A stretch of DNA of 64,000 nucleotides, from the NCBI RefSeq assembly GCF_021272185.1, contig NZ_JAJSEC010000001.1, positions 1-64,000 of the forward strand. Direction: 5' to 3'. Each line of letters opens with the position of its first letter. The stretch's first letter is position 1. The DNA comes from Roseivivax sp. GX 12232 (GTDB lineage Bacteria > Pseudomonadota > Alphaproteobacteria > Rhodobacterales > Rhodobacteraceae). A program made the translations under genes and the position numbers. Positions 1 to 8,001 of the stretch are shown piece after piece. The notes beneath the pieces are model-generated. The model worked only from the letters and a program-made list of their open reading frames with translations, was not told where the DNA came from and did no database searches.

Positions 1-4
1 TAAT

Positions 5-29
5 CCGCGCCGCCTCACGGGCGGCGCGG
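5..29 (-). terminator. Hairpin downstream of the SH3-like gene
   Basis: A perfect 10-bp GC stem (5-14 with 20-29) with a 5-base loop lies just after the stop of the minus-strand gene at 35-745. No good T-run follows before the window edge, so it is a candidate terminator or mRNA 3' stabiliser. Confidence 0.5.
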
Positions 30-34
30 ACACC

Positions 35-745
35 TCACTCGCCCGAGATCAGCCTGTCGGGCACTTCGAAGCGCTGATCGTCGACCCGGATGAGGTGCAG
101 GCCGTCCTCGAGCCGCCAATCGGTGTCTGTGCCAACCCCCGACATCGTGGCATTGCCCCGCAGGAACTGGCCATGCGCGAAGGTCAATGTGCGCCGAAAG
201 CCGTTCTGAAAGGTCGCGACCAGCGTTGCATCGCCGCCGCTGCCGCGCGCGGACCGGATCGTGCAGCGGCCCATCGGCTCGCCGGGGTTCTGCGCGCAGG
301 CGACCTCGGCACGGAGATCGAAGTCGCCGCGCTTGGCTCGGGCGGCGCTCTCGTCGAGCCCGCGCGCGACCACGCCATCGGGGCCTCCGGCCGGTGCCAG
401 CCGCGCGACTGGCAGATGGCCGCGCGGGCCGCCTGAGAGCGGCGCGACCCTGCACCAGACCTCACGAGCCAAGGCCTCACAGCCAAGATTGGACAGGATC
501 GTTCCAGGGGCGAGCCTGGTAGCAGGGGCGGCCTCCTCATTGGGCGCGCTGCGCAGGGGAACGGGCGCCTCGCCCAACAGCCGCCAGCGCCGGATGCCGC
601 CCGCTTCGGCCGCGGCGGGAACCGTTGCCTGCGCTGCCGAGGTGCCCCGCTCCTGCGCCATACCGGGACCTGCAAGCGCCACGAGCGTCAGTGCGAGGAT
701 CACGGGAAGCCGGAAACGGCACTGTGTGGCGGTCAATGGGGTCAC
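35..745 (-). CDS. Secreted SH3-like domain protein
   Basis: A 236-residue protein of unknown role. Residues 1-30 form a typical Sec signal peptide (basic start, LPVILALTLVALA core, AQ cleavage site), so it is probably periplasmic or lipid-free extracytoplasmic. Residues ~55-118 (LLGEAPVPLRSAPN, then an ILSNLGCEA stretch) resemble a bacterial SH3-like repeat with a paired Cys. The C-terminal ~100 residues have two further Cys and no motif I recognise. The start is GTG at 745 with a CGGAG about 10 bases upstream; an in-frame TTG nine bases further in is the alternative. It stands alone, with a hairpin after its stop. Confidence 0.7.
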   Translation of the reverse strand: MTPLTATQCRFRLPVILALTLVALAGPGMAQERGTSAAQATVPAAAEAGGIRRWRLLGEAPVPLRSAPNEEAAPATRLAPGTILSNLGCEALAREVWCRVAPLSGGPRGHLPVARLAPAGGPDGVVARGLDESAARAKRGDFDLRAEVACAQNPGEPMGRCTIRSARGSGGDATLVATFQNGFRRTLTFAHGQFLRGNATMSGVGTDTDWRLEDGLHLIRVDDQRFEVPDRLISGE

Positions 746-1128
746 GGATTGCGGCTCCGGTCAGGGCTTGGCACCAGTATCAAAAACTTCCCGCAGAAGT
801 CTGCCTTGGCGCAAGCCCGCAGAGGCTCAGCGGCGCAAGATGATCAGCGCCGGGGCCTATCAGGTGATAAGGTCGAGGAACCGGCGGTGCATGTCTCAGA
901 CCTCGGCGATGCGGCCTGGTGTCCACACTTCGCGCTCGGGACGTTCGTTGTGCCCGGCGATGCTTAACTGGAGATTTCAGTCCGGCTGGAAAATGCGCGC
1001 GAGTCTGCCAGAGAACGCCGGTCCGCTTGAACGCGGTCGCGAGGGCCGCGACGACAGTCGAGACCGTGCGCTGCAAGCTGAGCGCCCGACAGGCGTGCGG
1101 ATGTCCGAAATTCATCGCGGGGGGTAAA
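746..1128. other. Intergenic stretch without a convincing gene
   Basis: About 380 bases between the SH3-like gene and tRNA-Ser. Open frames occur on both strands but none has a plausible start signal, a signal peptide or a recognisable domain. It must hold the promoter of the SH3-like gene and the 3' trailer of the tRNA. I see no repeat. Confidence 0.5.
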
Positions 1129-1218
1129 TGGCGGAGAGGAAGGGATTCGAACCCTCGAGACGGTTTCCCGCCTACACACTTTCCAGGCGTGCGCCTTCGA
1201 CCACTCGGCCACCTCTCC
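1129..1218 (-). tRNA. tRNA-Ser(GGA)
   Basis: Read on the minus strand it begins GGAGAGGTGGCCGAGTGG and ends with CCTCTCC, a G discriminator and an encoded CCA (1131-1129). The anticodon loop CTGGAAA gives GGA, reading UCC/UCU serine codons. A long variable arm (GGCGGGAAACCGTC), typical of class II tRNAs, and the T-loop GGTTCGAATCC are both present. Length is 90 bases including CCA. Confidence 0.96.
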
Positions 1219-1351
1219 GCGGCGGTGTCTAGCGGAAGTCCGGGGCCGGGTGCAAGGGGCCTCGGGGCAGTTATTTTTCCTTATTTTTGACCCCGGCACA
1301 CGACGCTCGGACCAGGGCGCGCCGCGGGCGCAGGACGCGCCCGCATGTGCC

Positions 1352-3907
1352 CTACTCGCCGCCGTCGGGGTCGCCGCCGCCGGTGGAGCTGCGCACGGAT
1401 TTCGACAGCGGGCCCTTGTCTTCCATGCTCTGCGGGGTCTGGCCCTCGGCGGCGAAGGCGCGGTGGTCGGGCACGCCCTGCCCGGTCAGCGCCTCGGCGT
1501 TGCGCAGCCAGAGGTCGCGCTGCGGGAAGGGGATCTGGATGTCCTCTTCGGAGAAGCGCTCCGCGATCTGGTGATTCATCTCGGTCTGGACCTCGAAGAT
1601 CTCCAGGATGTCGGTCAGGATCACCCGGATCTCGAACTCGATGCCGCTTTCGGCGAAGCCCTTGAACCAGACGTAGGGCGCGGGGTTCATCAGCACCAGC
1701 GGATGCGCCCGGGCGATGGACAGAAGGATGCGCTGCACCTTGCGGGTGTCCGAGCCATAGGCCACCCGGATCGGCACGATCAGCCGGCCGAGCGTGTTGC
1801 CGCGGGTGTAGTTGGTCACCGTGCCCGAGACGAGGTCCGAGTTCGGCACGATCACGTCGAAACGGTCGAAGGTCTCGATCCGGGTGGAGCGCACCGAGAT
1901 GTCCTTCACGAAGCCCATGTTGTCGCCCACGGCGATCCAGTCGCCCTGGCTGATCGGCCGTTCGATCAGAAGGATGATGCCCGAGACGAAGTTCGACACG
2001 ATGTTCTGCAGGCCGAAACCGATGCCGACGGACAGCGCACCGGCGACCAGCGCGATCGAGGACAGGTCGATGCCGGCGGCGGTGAAGGCCACGATGGCGG
2101 CGGTGAAGATGCCGATGTAGCCGATGCCCGCGACGATGGCGTTGCGCCCGCCGATGTCGATCCGGGTCTTCGGCAGCACGCTCGAGCGCAGCCCGCCCTG
2201 AAGGCCCCGGGTGATCGCAAAGCCGATCAGGAAGACGGCGATGAAATAGAGGAAGTCCGCCGGAGAGATGCGGCTTTCGCCGAGCTGGAAGCCGGTGGTG
2301 AAGGCGGTCCAGAGCTCGGTCAGATCCGAGACCCGCGCGCCCCAGATCAAGGCCAGGACGGGGAAGGCGCAGAGCATCAGAAGGAAGCCCGCGAAGACCG
2401 GCACCAGGCTGTTCGATTCCCGCGCCGTGCGGCCGGTCACCAGGTGGTAGACATCCGCGATGACCCGCAGAAGCACGAGGAGCGTGCCCGCCAGGACCAG
2501 CGTGGCGATCATCGGGAAGGTCAGCGCCAGCGCCACCTGCAGGTAGCCCGCGGCGGCGAAGATCGGCGCGGCGAAGGCGGTGACGATCAGGATCCGCCCC
2601 AGGAGCCGCGCGACGCGGAACCAGAAGAGCACCGGGTCGGGGTCGTCCTCCTCGCCCTGGGCCTCGGCCTCGGGCGCGGCGCCGCGGAAGATCATGCCGA
2701 GCCGGAACAGGAGCAGCGAGGCGACCGCGATGATCGGGAAAGACAGGACCGCCACCACGTCCGAGGAATAATCGTCGGCCTCGGTGAAGACGTTCAGGAT
2801 CGCGCCCAGGACGACCAGCACCGAGAGGCCCGAGAAATAGACCCGCGCCTCGGTCCGCCGCGCGTTCTCGAGCGGCAGCGTCGCCTCGTCGTCATCCGAG
2901 GAAAAGCTCTGCTGGGCGAGCCAGCGCACGTAGACCAGGATGCCGACCCAGACCGGCAGGCTTTCGAGGATCAGCTCGCCCCGGGCGCCGATCAGCCCGG
3001 TCAGCCGCAGCCCGTAGGAGATCAGGATGATGCCGATCAGCGGCAGCACGATCATCCCGAGCGAGGCGGCGAAGCGCCAGACGCCCGAGGCCCGGCGCGA
3101 GATCGTGTTGCGCAGCCAGCGCACGCCGCGTTCGGCCCAGTGCCGCCCGCGCGCCAGGAGCAGCAGCCCCAGGAGGATCAGCACCACCGCGATCGGCAGG
3201 CTCTCGCGATCGGTGGAGAGCGCGCCATCGGCGAACTCGCCCTCGGTCTCGACCACGAAGGCGCGGAAGGAGCGCAGGAGCTCCTCGACCGCGGTCGGCC
3301 AGAGCGCGGGGTTGAGTGGCGTCGGCCCCTGCGAGAACAGCCGCTCGGCGGCGCGGGCGCGGATCCGGCCGTCGATCTCGCGGATCAGACCGTCTGCGCG
3401 GGTATAGGCCTCCTCGGCGGTCAGGACCGGGGCGCGGGCCTCCTCGAGCTGGCGGCTGAGCGCGGCGCGGCGCTCGGCGATGTCGGCGGCCTCTTCCTGG
3501 CCTTCCTCGGGCGCGGGGCCCAATGCGTCGAGCTGCGCCTGCAGGGTCTGCACCCGGGCGTTCTGCTCGTTCTGCAGGATGCTGAAGCGCTCGCGGTAGG
3601 CCACGAGGTCGCCGCGGATGCGTTCGAGAAGGCTGGTCGAGGCCTGGCCGTCGGCCAGCGTCTTCTCGATCCGCTCGGCGCTTTCGTTCCAGGCGTCGAA
3701 ATCCACCGTCTCGGCGCGCGGGGCGGGATCGGGGCTGCTGTCCTCGACCGCGCCGCCGCGGCCGGTGGCGGCCTGGCCGATCTCCTCGGCGGACTCGGCC
3801 GCGGTCTCGGCGGCGCTGCCGTCTTCCTGCGCAGCAAGACCGCCCGGCGCCAGCGCCAGGAGCGCCGCCAGCCCGGCGGCGCGAAGCCAGCGGGCGGCGG
3901 CGGTCAT
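1352..3907 (-). CDS. Large MscS-family mechanosensitive channel
   Basis: An inner-membrane channel of about 851 residues, of the large MscS/MscK-like class that releases solutes on hypo-osmotic shock. A signal peptide (MTAAARWLRAAGLAALLAL) leads a coiled-coil-like periplasmic domain of the DUF3772 kind to about residue 170. Many hydrophobic segments follow. Near residues 610-720 lies the MscS core: the pore helix GALSVGIGFGLQNIVSNF, the ERPISQGDWI beta domain and the VPNSDLVSGTVTNYTR stretch. The start at 3907 is chosen because its ATG overlaps the TGA of the upstream cysK-like gene (ATGA) and gives a clean signal peptide; a longer frame would start inside cysK. Translational coupling to cysK is likely. 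Confidence 0.88.
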   Translation of the reverse strand: MTAAARWLRAAGLAALLALAPGGLAAQEDGSAAETAAESAEEIGQAATGRGGAVEDSSPDPAPRAETVDFDAWNESAERIEKTLADGQASTSLLERIRGDLVAYRERFSILQNEQNARVQTLQAQLDALGPAPEEGQEEAADIAERRAALSRQLEEARAPVLTAEEAYTRADGLIREIDGRIRARAAERLFSQGPTPLNPALWPTAVEELLRSFRAFVVETEGEFADGALSTDRESLPIAVVLILLGLLLLARGRHWAERGVRWLRNTISRRASGVWRFAASLGMIVLPLIGIILISYGLRLTGLIGARGELILESLPVWVGILVYVRWLAQQSFSSDDDEATLPLENARRTEARVYFSGLSVLVVLGAILNVFTEADDYSSDVVAVLSFPIIAVASLLLFRLGMIFRGAAPEAEAQGEEDDPDPVLFWFRVARLLGRILIVTAFAAPIFAAAGYLQVALALTFPMIATLVLAGTLLVLLRVIADVYHLVTGRTARESNSLVPVFAGFLLMLCAFPVLALIWGARVSDLTELWTAFTTGFQLGESRISPADFLYFIAVFLIGFAITRGLQGGLRSSVLPKTRIDIGGRNAIVAGIGYIGIFTAAIVAFTAAGIDLSSIALVAGALSVGIGFGLQNIVSNFVSGIILLIERPISQGDWIAVGDNMGFVKDISVRSTRIETFDRFDVIVPNSDLVSGTVTNYTRGNTLGRLIVPIRVAYGSDTRKVQRILLSIARAHPLVLMNPAPYVWFKGFAESGIEFEIRVILTDILEIFEVQTEMNHQIAERFSEEDIQIPFPQRDLWLRNAEALTGQGVPDHRAFAAEGQTPQSMEDKGPLSKSVRSSTGGGDPDGGE

Positions 3908-4932
3908 ACGTCCTCGAAGACGCCCGGGATAGAGGCCGGCGCGCGGTCCATCCACGGCGGCTTGGGCAGGCCCTTGCTGTCGAGGAACTCGGGGTTGAAG
4001 AGCTTCGACTGGTAGCGGTTGCCGAAGTCGCAGAGGATCGTGACGATGGTGTGGCCGGGGCCCATCTCCTTGGCCATGCGGATCGCGCCCGCGACGTTCA
4101 CGCCGGTCGAGCCGCCCATGACGAGGCCCTCTTCGCTCAGCAGGTCGTAGACGATGGGCAGCGCCTCGGCGTCGGCGACGCGGCAGGTGAAATCGGGGGT
4201 GAAGCCCTCGAGGTTGGCGGTGATCCGCCCCTGCCCGATGCCCTCGGTGATCGAGTCGCCGGGGTTCTCCTCGCCGGTGTAGAGCTTTAGGAGGCCCGCG
4301 CCCTCGGGATCGGCGAGGCCGACCTTCACGCCCTTGGGCTGCAGCGCCATTCCGACGCCCGCGACCGTGCCGCCCGAACCCGCCGCGCAGATGAAGCCGT
4401 CGACCTTGCCGCCGGTCTGTTCCCAGATCTCGGGGCCCGTGGTCTCGACGTGGGCCTGGCGGTTGGCGACATTGTCGAACTGGTTGGCCCAGATCGCGCC
4501 ATGCGGCTCGGTCTTGGCCAGCTCCTCGGCCAGGCGGCCCGAGTAGCGCACGTAGTTGTTGGGGTTCTTGTAGGGGGCCGCGGGCACCTCGACCAGCTCG
4601 GCGCCGGCGAGCCGCAGCATGTCCTTCTTTTCCTGGCTCTGGGTCTCGGGGATCACGATCACCGTCTTGAAGCCCAGCGAGGCGCCGACCAGCGCCAGCC
4701 CGATGCCGGTGTTGCCGGCGGTGCCCTCGACGATGGTGCCGCCGGGCTCCAGGAGCCCGCGCTGGACCGCGTCGCGGATGATGTAGAGCGCCGCGCGGTC
4801 CTTCACCGACTGGCCGGGGTTCATGAACTCGGCCTTGCCGAGGATCTCGCAGCCGGTCTCCTCGCTGGCCCGTTTCAGGCGGATCAGGGGGGTGTTGCCG
4901 ACGGCTTCGGCCAGGTCCTTTGCGATGCGCAT
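3904..4932 (-). CDS. cysK: Cysteine synthase A family (O-acetylserine sulfhydrylase)
   Basis: A PLP enzyme of 342 residues that makes cysteine from O-acetylserine and sulfide. Lys44 in NPGQSVKDR is the PLP lysine; GSGGT near residue 185 is the phosphate-binding loop. The substrate loop reads TAGNTGIG (71-78), while classical CysK has TSGNTGIG, so this belongs to a divergent CysK-like subgroup and its acceptor preference is unproven. The start at 4932 (MRIAKDLAEAVGNTPLIRLK) matches the family N-terminus; a longer frame runs into the spacer. It lies 62 bases downstream of trgB. The same gene order with a cysK is known from the Rhodobacter sphaeroides tellurite-resistance locus. Confidence 0.9.
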   Translation of the reverse strand: MRIAKDLAEAVGNTPLIRLKRASEETGCEILGKAEFMNPGQSVKDRAALYIIRDAVQRGLLEPGGTIVEGTAGNTGIGLALVGASLGFKTVIVIPETQSQEKKDMLRLAGAELVEVPAAPYKNPNNYVRYSGRLAEELAKTEPHGAIWANQFDNVANRQAHVETTGPEIWEQTGGKVDGFICAAGSGGTVAGVGMALQPKGVKVGLADPEGAGLLKLYTGEENPGDSITEGIGQGRITANLEGFTPDFTCRVADAEALPIVYDLLSEEGLVMGGSTGVNVAGAIRMAKEMGPGHTIVTILCDFGNRYQSKLFNPEFLDSKGLPKPPWMDRAPASIPGVFEDV

Positions 4933-4994
4933 GGCGGCGTCCTTTTGATTTCCCGCTCGGGTGTCCTTGGGTGTAGGACGCGGACCCCGGGAAC

Positions 4995-6107
4995 TCAAGC
5001 GCCCGCGCGGAGGCCCGCGCGTTCGCGCGCCAGCCACAGGAGCATCATCGCCAGCGGTCCGGCGTTGATCTCGCCGCTCTCGACATGGCCCAGGGCCTCC
5101 TCGAAGGGCAGGACATGGCTGCGGATGTCCTCGTTCTCCTGGTCGAGCCCGGCGTGCACGACGCCCCGCCCGTCGAGGTCGGCGAGTCCCAGGAAGCAGT
5201 GGAAGAACTCCGAGGAATAGCCCGGCGAGGCATAGACCTTGAGCATCGGGCGGATGTCGGAGAGCTCCAGATGCGCCTCCTCCAGCGCCTCGCGGCGGGC
5301 GGTCTCGATCGGCGGCTCGCCCGCGTCGACCAGCCCCGCGACGGGTTCCAGCACCCAGGGGCGCGGGTCGTCGCGCATGAGCGGGCCGTAGCGGAACTGC
5401 TCGATCAGCAGCACCTGGTCGGTGACCGGATCATACGGCAGGACCAGGGCCGCGTCGAAGGCGCAGAAGGCCTCGCGGGTGACGGTCCGGGACTGTCCGC
5501 CCTGGTATTGCGGGAAGCGCACGTCGAAGCGGCGGAGGCGGAAGAAGCCGTCGTGCCCGCCCTCGCGAAACTTCACCTCGGGCGCGCCACGCTCGCCCAT
5601 GTCGGTGCGCAGCGCCGCGGGCGCGGGGTCGCGGCCCATCTCGCGGGCCCAGCCGCGCGCGGCAAAGACCGGCCAGAGCGCATGGGCGGCGCTGGCGTCC
5701 TCGTGGCCGAAGCGGGCCATGATCTCCTCCGCCGCCGAGGTCGCGATGGCGCCCCAGCGCGCCGACCAGTCGGCGATCTCGAAGGGCGCGCCGGTCTCGG
5801 GGATCTCGGCGGGGACATAGACCCGGGCCAGGCAGCGGCCCGCCTCGGTCTCGACCTCGAGGTCCTGCGGCAGGTAGCCGAAGCCTTCCTCGTAGTAGTC
5901 GACCCGCCGGGCGGCCTCGGCGTCGAGCGTCACCAGCTGGCCCTCGGCGGCGCCGGGGCTCTCGATCAGCACCGGGTAGGCCGCGCCCGCGACCCAATGC
6001 GCCGCCCGGCCCGGCAGACGCGCGGGCGTGACAGCGACCTCGCGGCCGGCGACCGCGGTCAGAAGCGGCGCGTGCCGCAGGGTTCCGAACAGAAAATAAT
6101 GTGTCAC
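4995..6107 (-). CDS. trgB: TrgB-like protein: AIG2-like domain fused to NUDIX hydrolase
   Basis: A 370-residue, two-domain protein. Residues 1-150 (THYFLFGTLRHAPLL, then PVLIES and YYEEGFGY) have the fold of gamma-glutamylcyclotransferase/AIG2 proteins. Residues ~175-350 form a NUDIX domain of the ADP-ribose pyrophosphatase kind, with GLVDAGE followed by REALEEAHLEL. The Nudix box has His where the motif has its last Gly (EExG). The start is GTG at 6107, one base after the trgA stop; an ATG at 6143 would overlap trgA by 35 bases. TrgB of R. sphaeroides was found as a tellurite-resistance factor; its biochemical role is not settled. The neighbours trgA and cysK fit. Confidence 0.85.
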   Translation of the reverse strand: MTHYFLFGTLRHAPLLTAVAGREVAVTPARLPGRAAHWVAGAAYPVLIESPGAAEGQLVTLDAEAARRVDYYEEGFGYLPQDLEVETEAGRCLARVYVPAEIPETGAPFEIADWSARWGAIATSAAEEIMARFGHEDASAAHALWPVFAARGWAREMGRDPAPAALRTDMGERGAPEVKFREGGHDGFFRLRRFDVRFPQYQGGQSRTVTREAFCAFDAALVLPYDPVTDQVLLIEQFRYGPLMRDDPRPWVLEPVAGLVDAGEPPIETARREALEEAHLELSDIRPMLKVYASPGYSSEFFHCFLGLADLDGRGVVHAGLDQENEDIRSHVLPFEEALGHVESGEINAGPLAMMLLWLARERAGLRAGA

Positions 6108-6108
6108 G

Positions 6109-6549
6109 TCAGCGCCAGTAATGGCTCGCCACTTCGGCTGCAACGCCCGCGATCACCGCGCCCAGGGCCATGAGGCCCAGGGTCTGCGGCACCAGCAGGT
6201 AGCTGCCGTATTCCAGGAAGAAGGCGATGCCGCCGTCGATCGCCTCGAAGACCGAGGAGTATTTCTTCTTCAGGCTTTCCTCGACCATGGCGTCGGTGGC
6301 CTGCACCCCGAGGCAGAGGATCGTCGCGACCGCGGTGCCGGTGATGCCATTGGTGATCGCCGCCGCACTGCCCCGGCCGATCCCGCGCCCGATCACCCGC
6401 CAGCCGACGATGAAGGCCAGGACCGCGTTGACCTCGGCCACGAGCCCCACGACCACCGAGTCCGGCAGATCGGCCACCACCAGCTGGGTGACCGCATAGG
6501 CCAGGAGGGCGAGCAGAAGGCCCGCCACGAGTTTCGGTGCCGTGGGCAT
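6109..6549 (-). CDS. trgA: TrgA family membrane protein
   Basis: A 146-residue integral membrane protein with four hydrophobic stretches (LVAGLLLALLAYAVTQLVV, VNAVLAFIVGWRVIG, AITNGITGTAVATILCLGV and the C-terminal LVPQTLGLMALGAVIAGVAA). It matches the TrgA family, first described as a tellurite-resistance determinant in Rhodobacter; its mechanism is unknown. The start at 6549 (MPTAPKLVAG) is preferred over a frame beginning at 6642, which would lie inside the cfa gene. It sits 5 bases after cfa and 1 base before trgB, so the three genes are probably one transcript. Confidence 0.85.
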   Translation of the reverse strand: MPTAPKLVAGLLLALLAYAVTQLVVADLPDSVVVGLVAEVNAVLAFIVGWRVIGRGIGRGSAAAITNGITGTAVATILCLGVQATDAMVEESLKKKYSSVFEAIDGGIAFFLEYGSYLLVPQTLGLMALGAVIAGVAAEVASHYWR

Positions 6550-6554
6550 GGGGC

Positions 6555-7763
6555 TTAACCCGGACGTGACAACGTGATCTGCGTGACGTCGCAATTGCCC
6601 GAGGAGAAGGTCGCCGCGCAGGACGTCAGGTAGAAGTTCCACATCCGGCGGAAGCGGTCGTCAAACCCTAACTGGGCGACCTGGTCCCATTTGTCGTTGA
6701 ACGTGTCGTGCCAGCGACGCAGCGTCTGGCTGTAGCTTTCGCCGAACTCGATGCTCTTCATCACCTCGAGGCCGGCGCGGGTGATCTCGTCGCGCAGCAC
6801 CACCGGCGAGGGCAGCATGCCGCCGGGGAAGATGTATTTCTGGATGAAGTCGGGCCCGCGCTTGTAGACCTTCCAGCGGCGGTGCTGGACGGTGATGACC
6901 TGCAGCGTGGCCCGGGCGCCGGGTTTCAGGCGTTCTTTCACCGTGTCGAAATAGACCGGCCAGTATCTCTCGCCCACCGCCTCGAACATCTCGATCGAGG
7001 CGATGCCGTCGAAGCGGCCCTGTTCGTCGCGGTAGTCCTGCAGCTTGATCTCGACCTGGTCTTCCAGCCCGGCGCGGCGCATGCGCTCGCGGGCGTAGTC
7101 GTATTGCGCCTGGCTGATCGTCAGCCCGGTGACCTTGAGCCCGCGTTCGCGCGCGGCATATTCCGCGAAACCGCCCCAGCCGCAGCCGATCTCGAGCACG
7201 TGGTCGCCGGGCTTGGCGCCCATCTGGTCGACCATGGAGGCGTATTTCTTCACCTGCGCCGCCTCGAGGCTTTCCTGGCCGGTTTCGAATTTAGCCGAGG
7301 AATAGGTCATCGTGTCGTCAAGCCAGAGGCCGTAGAACTCGTTCCCGAGGTCGTAGTGATGGGCGATGTTGCGCCGCGCCTGGGTCTTGGAGTTCGACTT
7401 CAGCCAGAAGCGCGCGCGCTCGTAGAGCCGCACCAGCCCCATGCCGGGGAAGCCGTCGTAGATGTCCTCGTTGTCGGCATGGACGAGGTCCATGAAGGCC
7501 TGCAGGTCCGGGGTGGACCACCAGCCGTCGAGATAGGCGTCGCAGAAGCCCAGGTCGCCCTCGCGGATGAGCCGCGCGAAGAGGTCGGGGTTGTGGATCT
7601 CGAGCTCGGCCACCGGCCCCGGGGCCTTGCCCTCGGCGCGGAAGCGGCGGCCGTCGGGCAGGACGAAGTCGACGCGGCCGTTCTCCAGGCCCCGGACCAT
7701 GTCGAAGACCTGCGTGAAGTAACGGGGCAGATCCTTCTGCCCGGCGGTATCGGTCAGGATCAT
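6555..7763 (-). CDS. cfa: Cyclopropane-fatty-acyl-phospholipid synthase
   Basis: A cytoplasmic, membrane-associated SAM-dependent methyltransferase of about 402 residues that adds a methylene bridge across the double bond of unsaturated phospholipid acyl chains. The SAM motif HVLEIGCGWGGF is followed by a typical CFA core (GLTISQAQYDYARER, SIEMFEAVGERYW, QKYIFPGGMLPS). The length fits the family. The start is uncertain: ATG at 7763 has a GAGGGGGA about 10 bases upstream, while TTG/GTG codons at 7793/7790 follow GGAGAG and would add about 10 residues. First gene of the cfa-trgA-trgB run. Confidence 0.9.
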   Translation of the reverse strand: MILTDTAGQKDLPRYFTQVFDMVRGLENGRVDFVLPDGRRFRAEGKAPGPVAELEIHNPDLFARLIREGDLGFCDAYLDGWWSTPDLQAFMDLVHADNEDIYDGFPGMGLVRLYERARFWLKSNSKTQARRNIAHHYDLGNEFYGLWLDDTMTYSSAKFETGQESLEAAQVKKYASMVDQMGAKPGDHVLEIGCGWGGFAEYAARERGLKVTGLTISQAQYDYARERMRRAGLEDQVEIKLQDYRDEQGRFDGIASIEMFEAVGERYWPVYFDTVKERLKPGARATLQVITVQHRRWKVYKRGPDFIQKYIFPGGMLPSPVVLRDEITRAGLEVMKSIEFGESYSQTLRRWHDTFNDKWDQVAQLGFDDRFRRMWNFYLTSCAATFSSGNCDVTQITLSRPG

Positions 7764-8001
7764 CTCCCGCGCATCCCCCTCAAAAATCACCAATCTCTCC
7801 GGCGAACCACGACGGGCCCCTGCGCGAAGTTTCCAAAGAAGCTATAGGCGGCGGAGGCGGCGCGGCAAGGCGACCCCCGCGCAAGTGACGCGGCGAGAGC
7901 ACAGTGGCGCCCTGCCCCGCCGGGCCCGGACCTGCGCCGCGGTGCCGCGGGCGGACGGCCCGGCTTCGCGGGGCGTGCCGCCCGGTCATGCGCCGTCCCA
8001 C

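Noticed and set aside
1250-4015. A 921-codon plus-strand open frame, and other very long frames antisense to mscS, hpd, kefB and the helicase
   Set aside because: High GC leaves the antisense frames of real genes free of stops. The translations are rich in Arg, Gly, Asp and His with no domain, while the opposite strand encodes clear family proteins.
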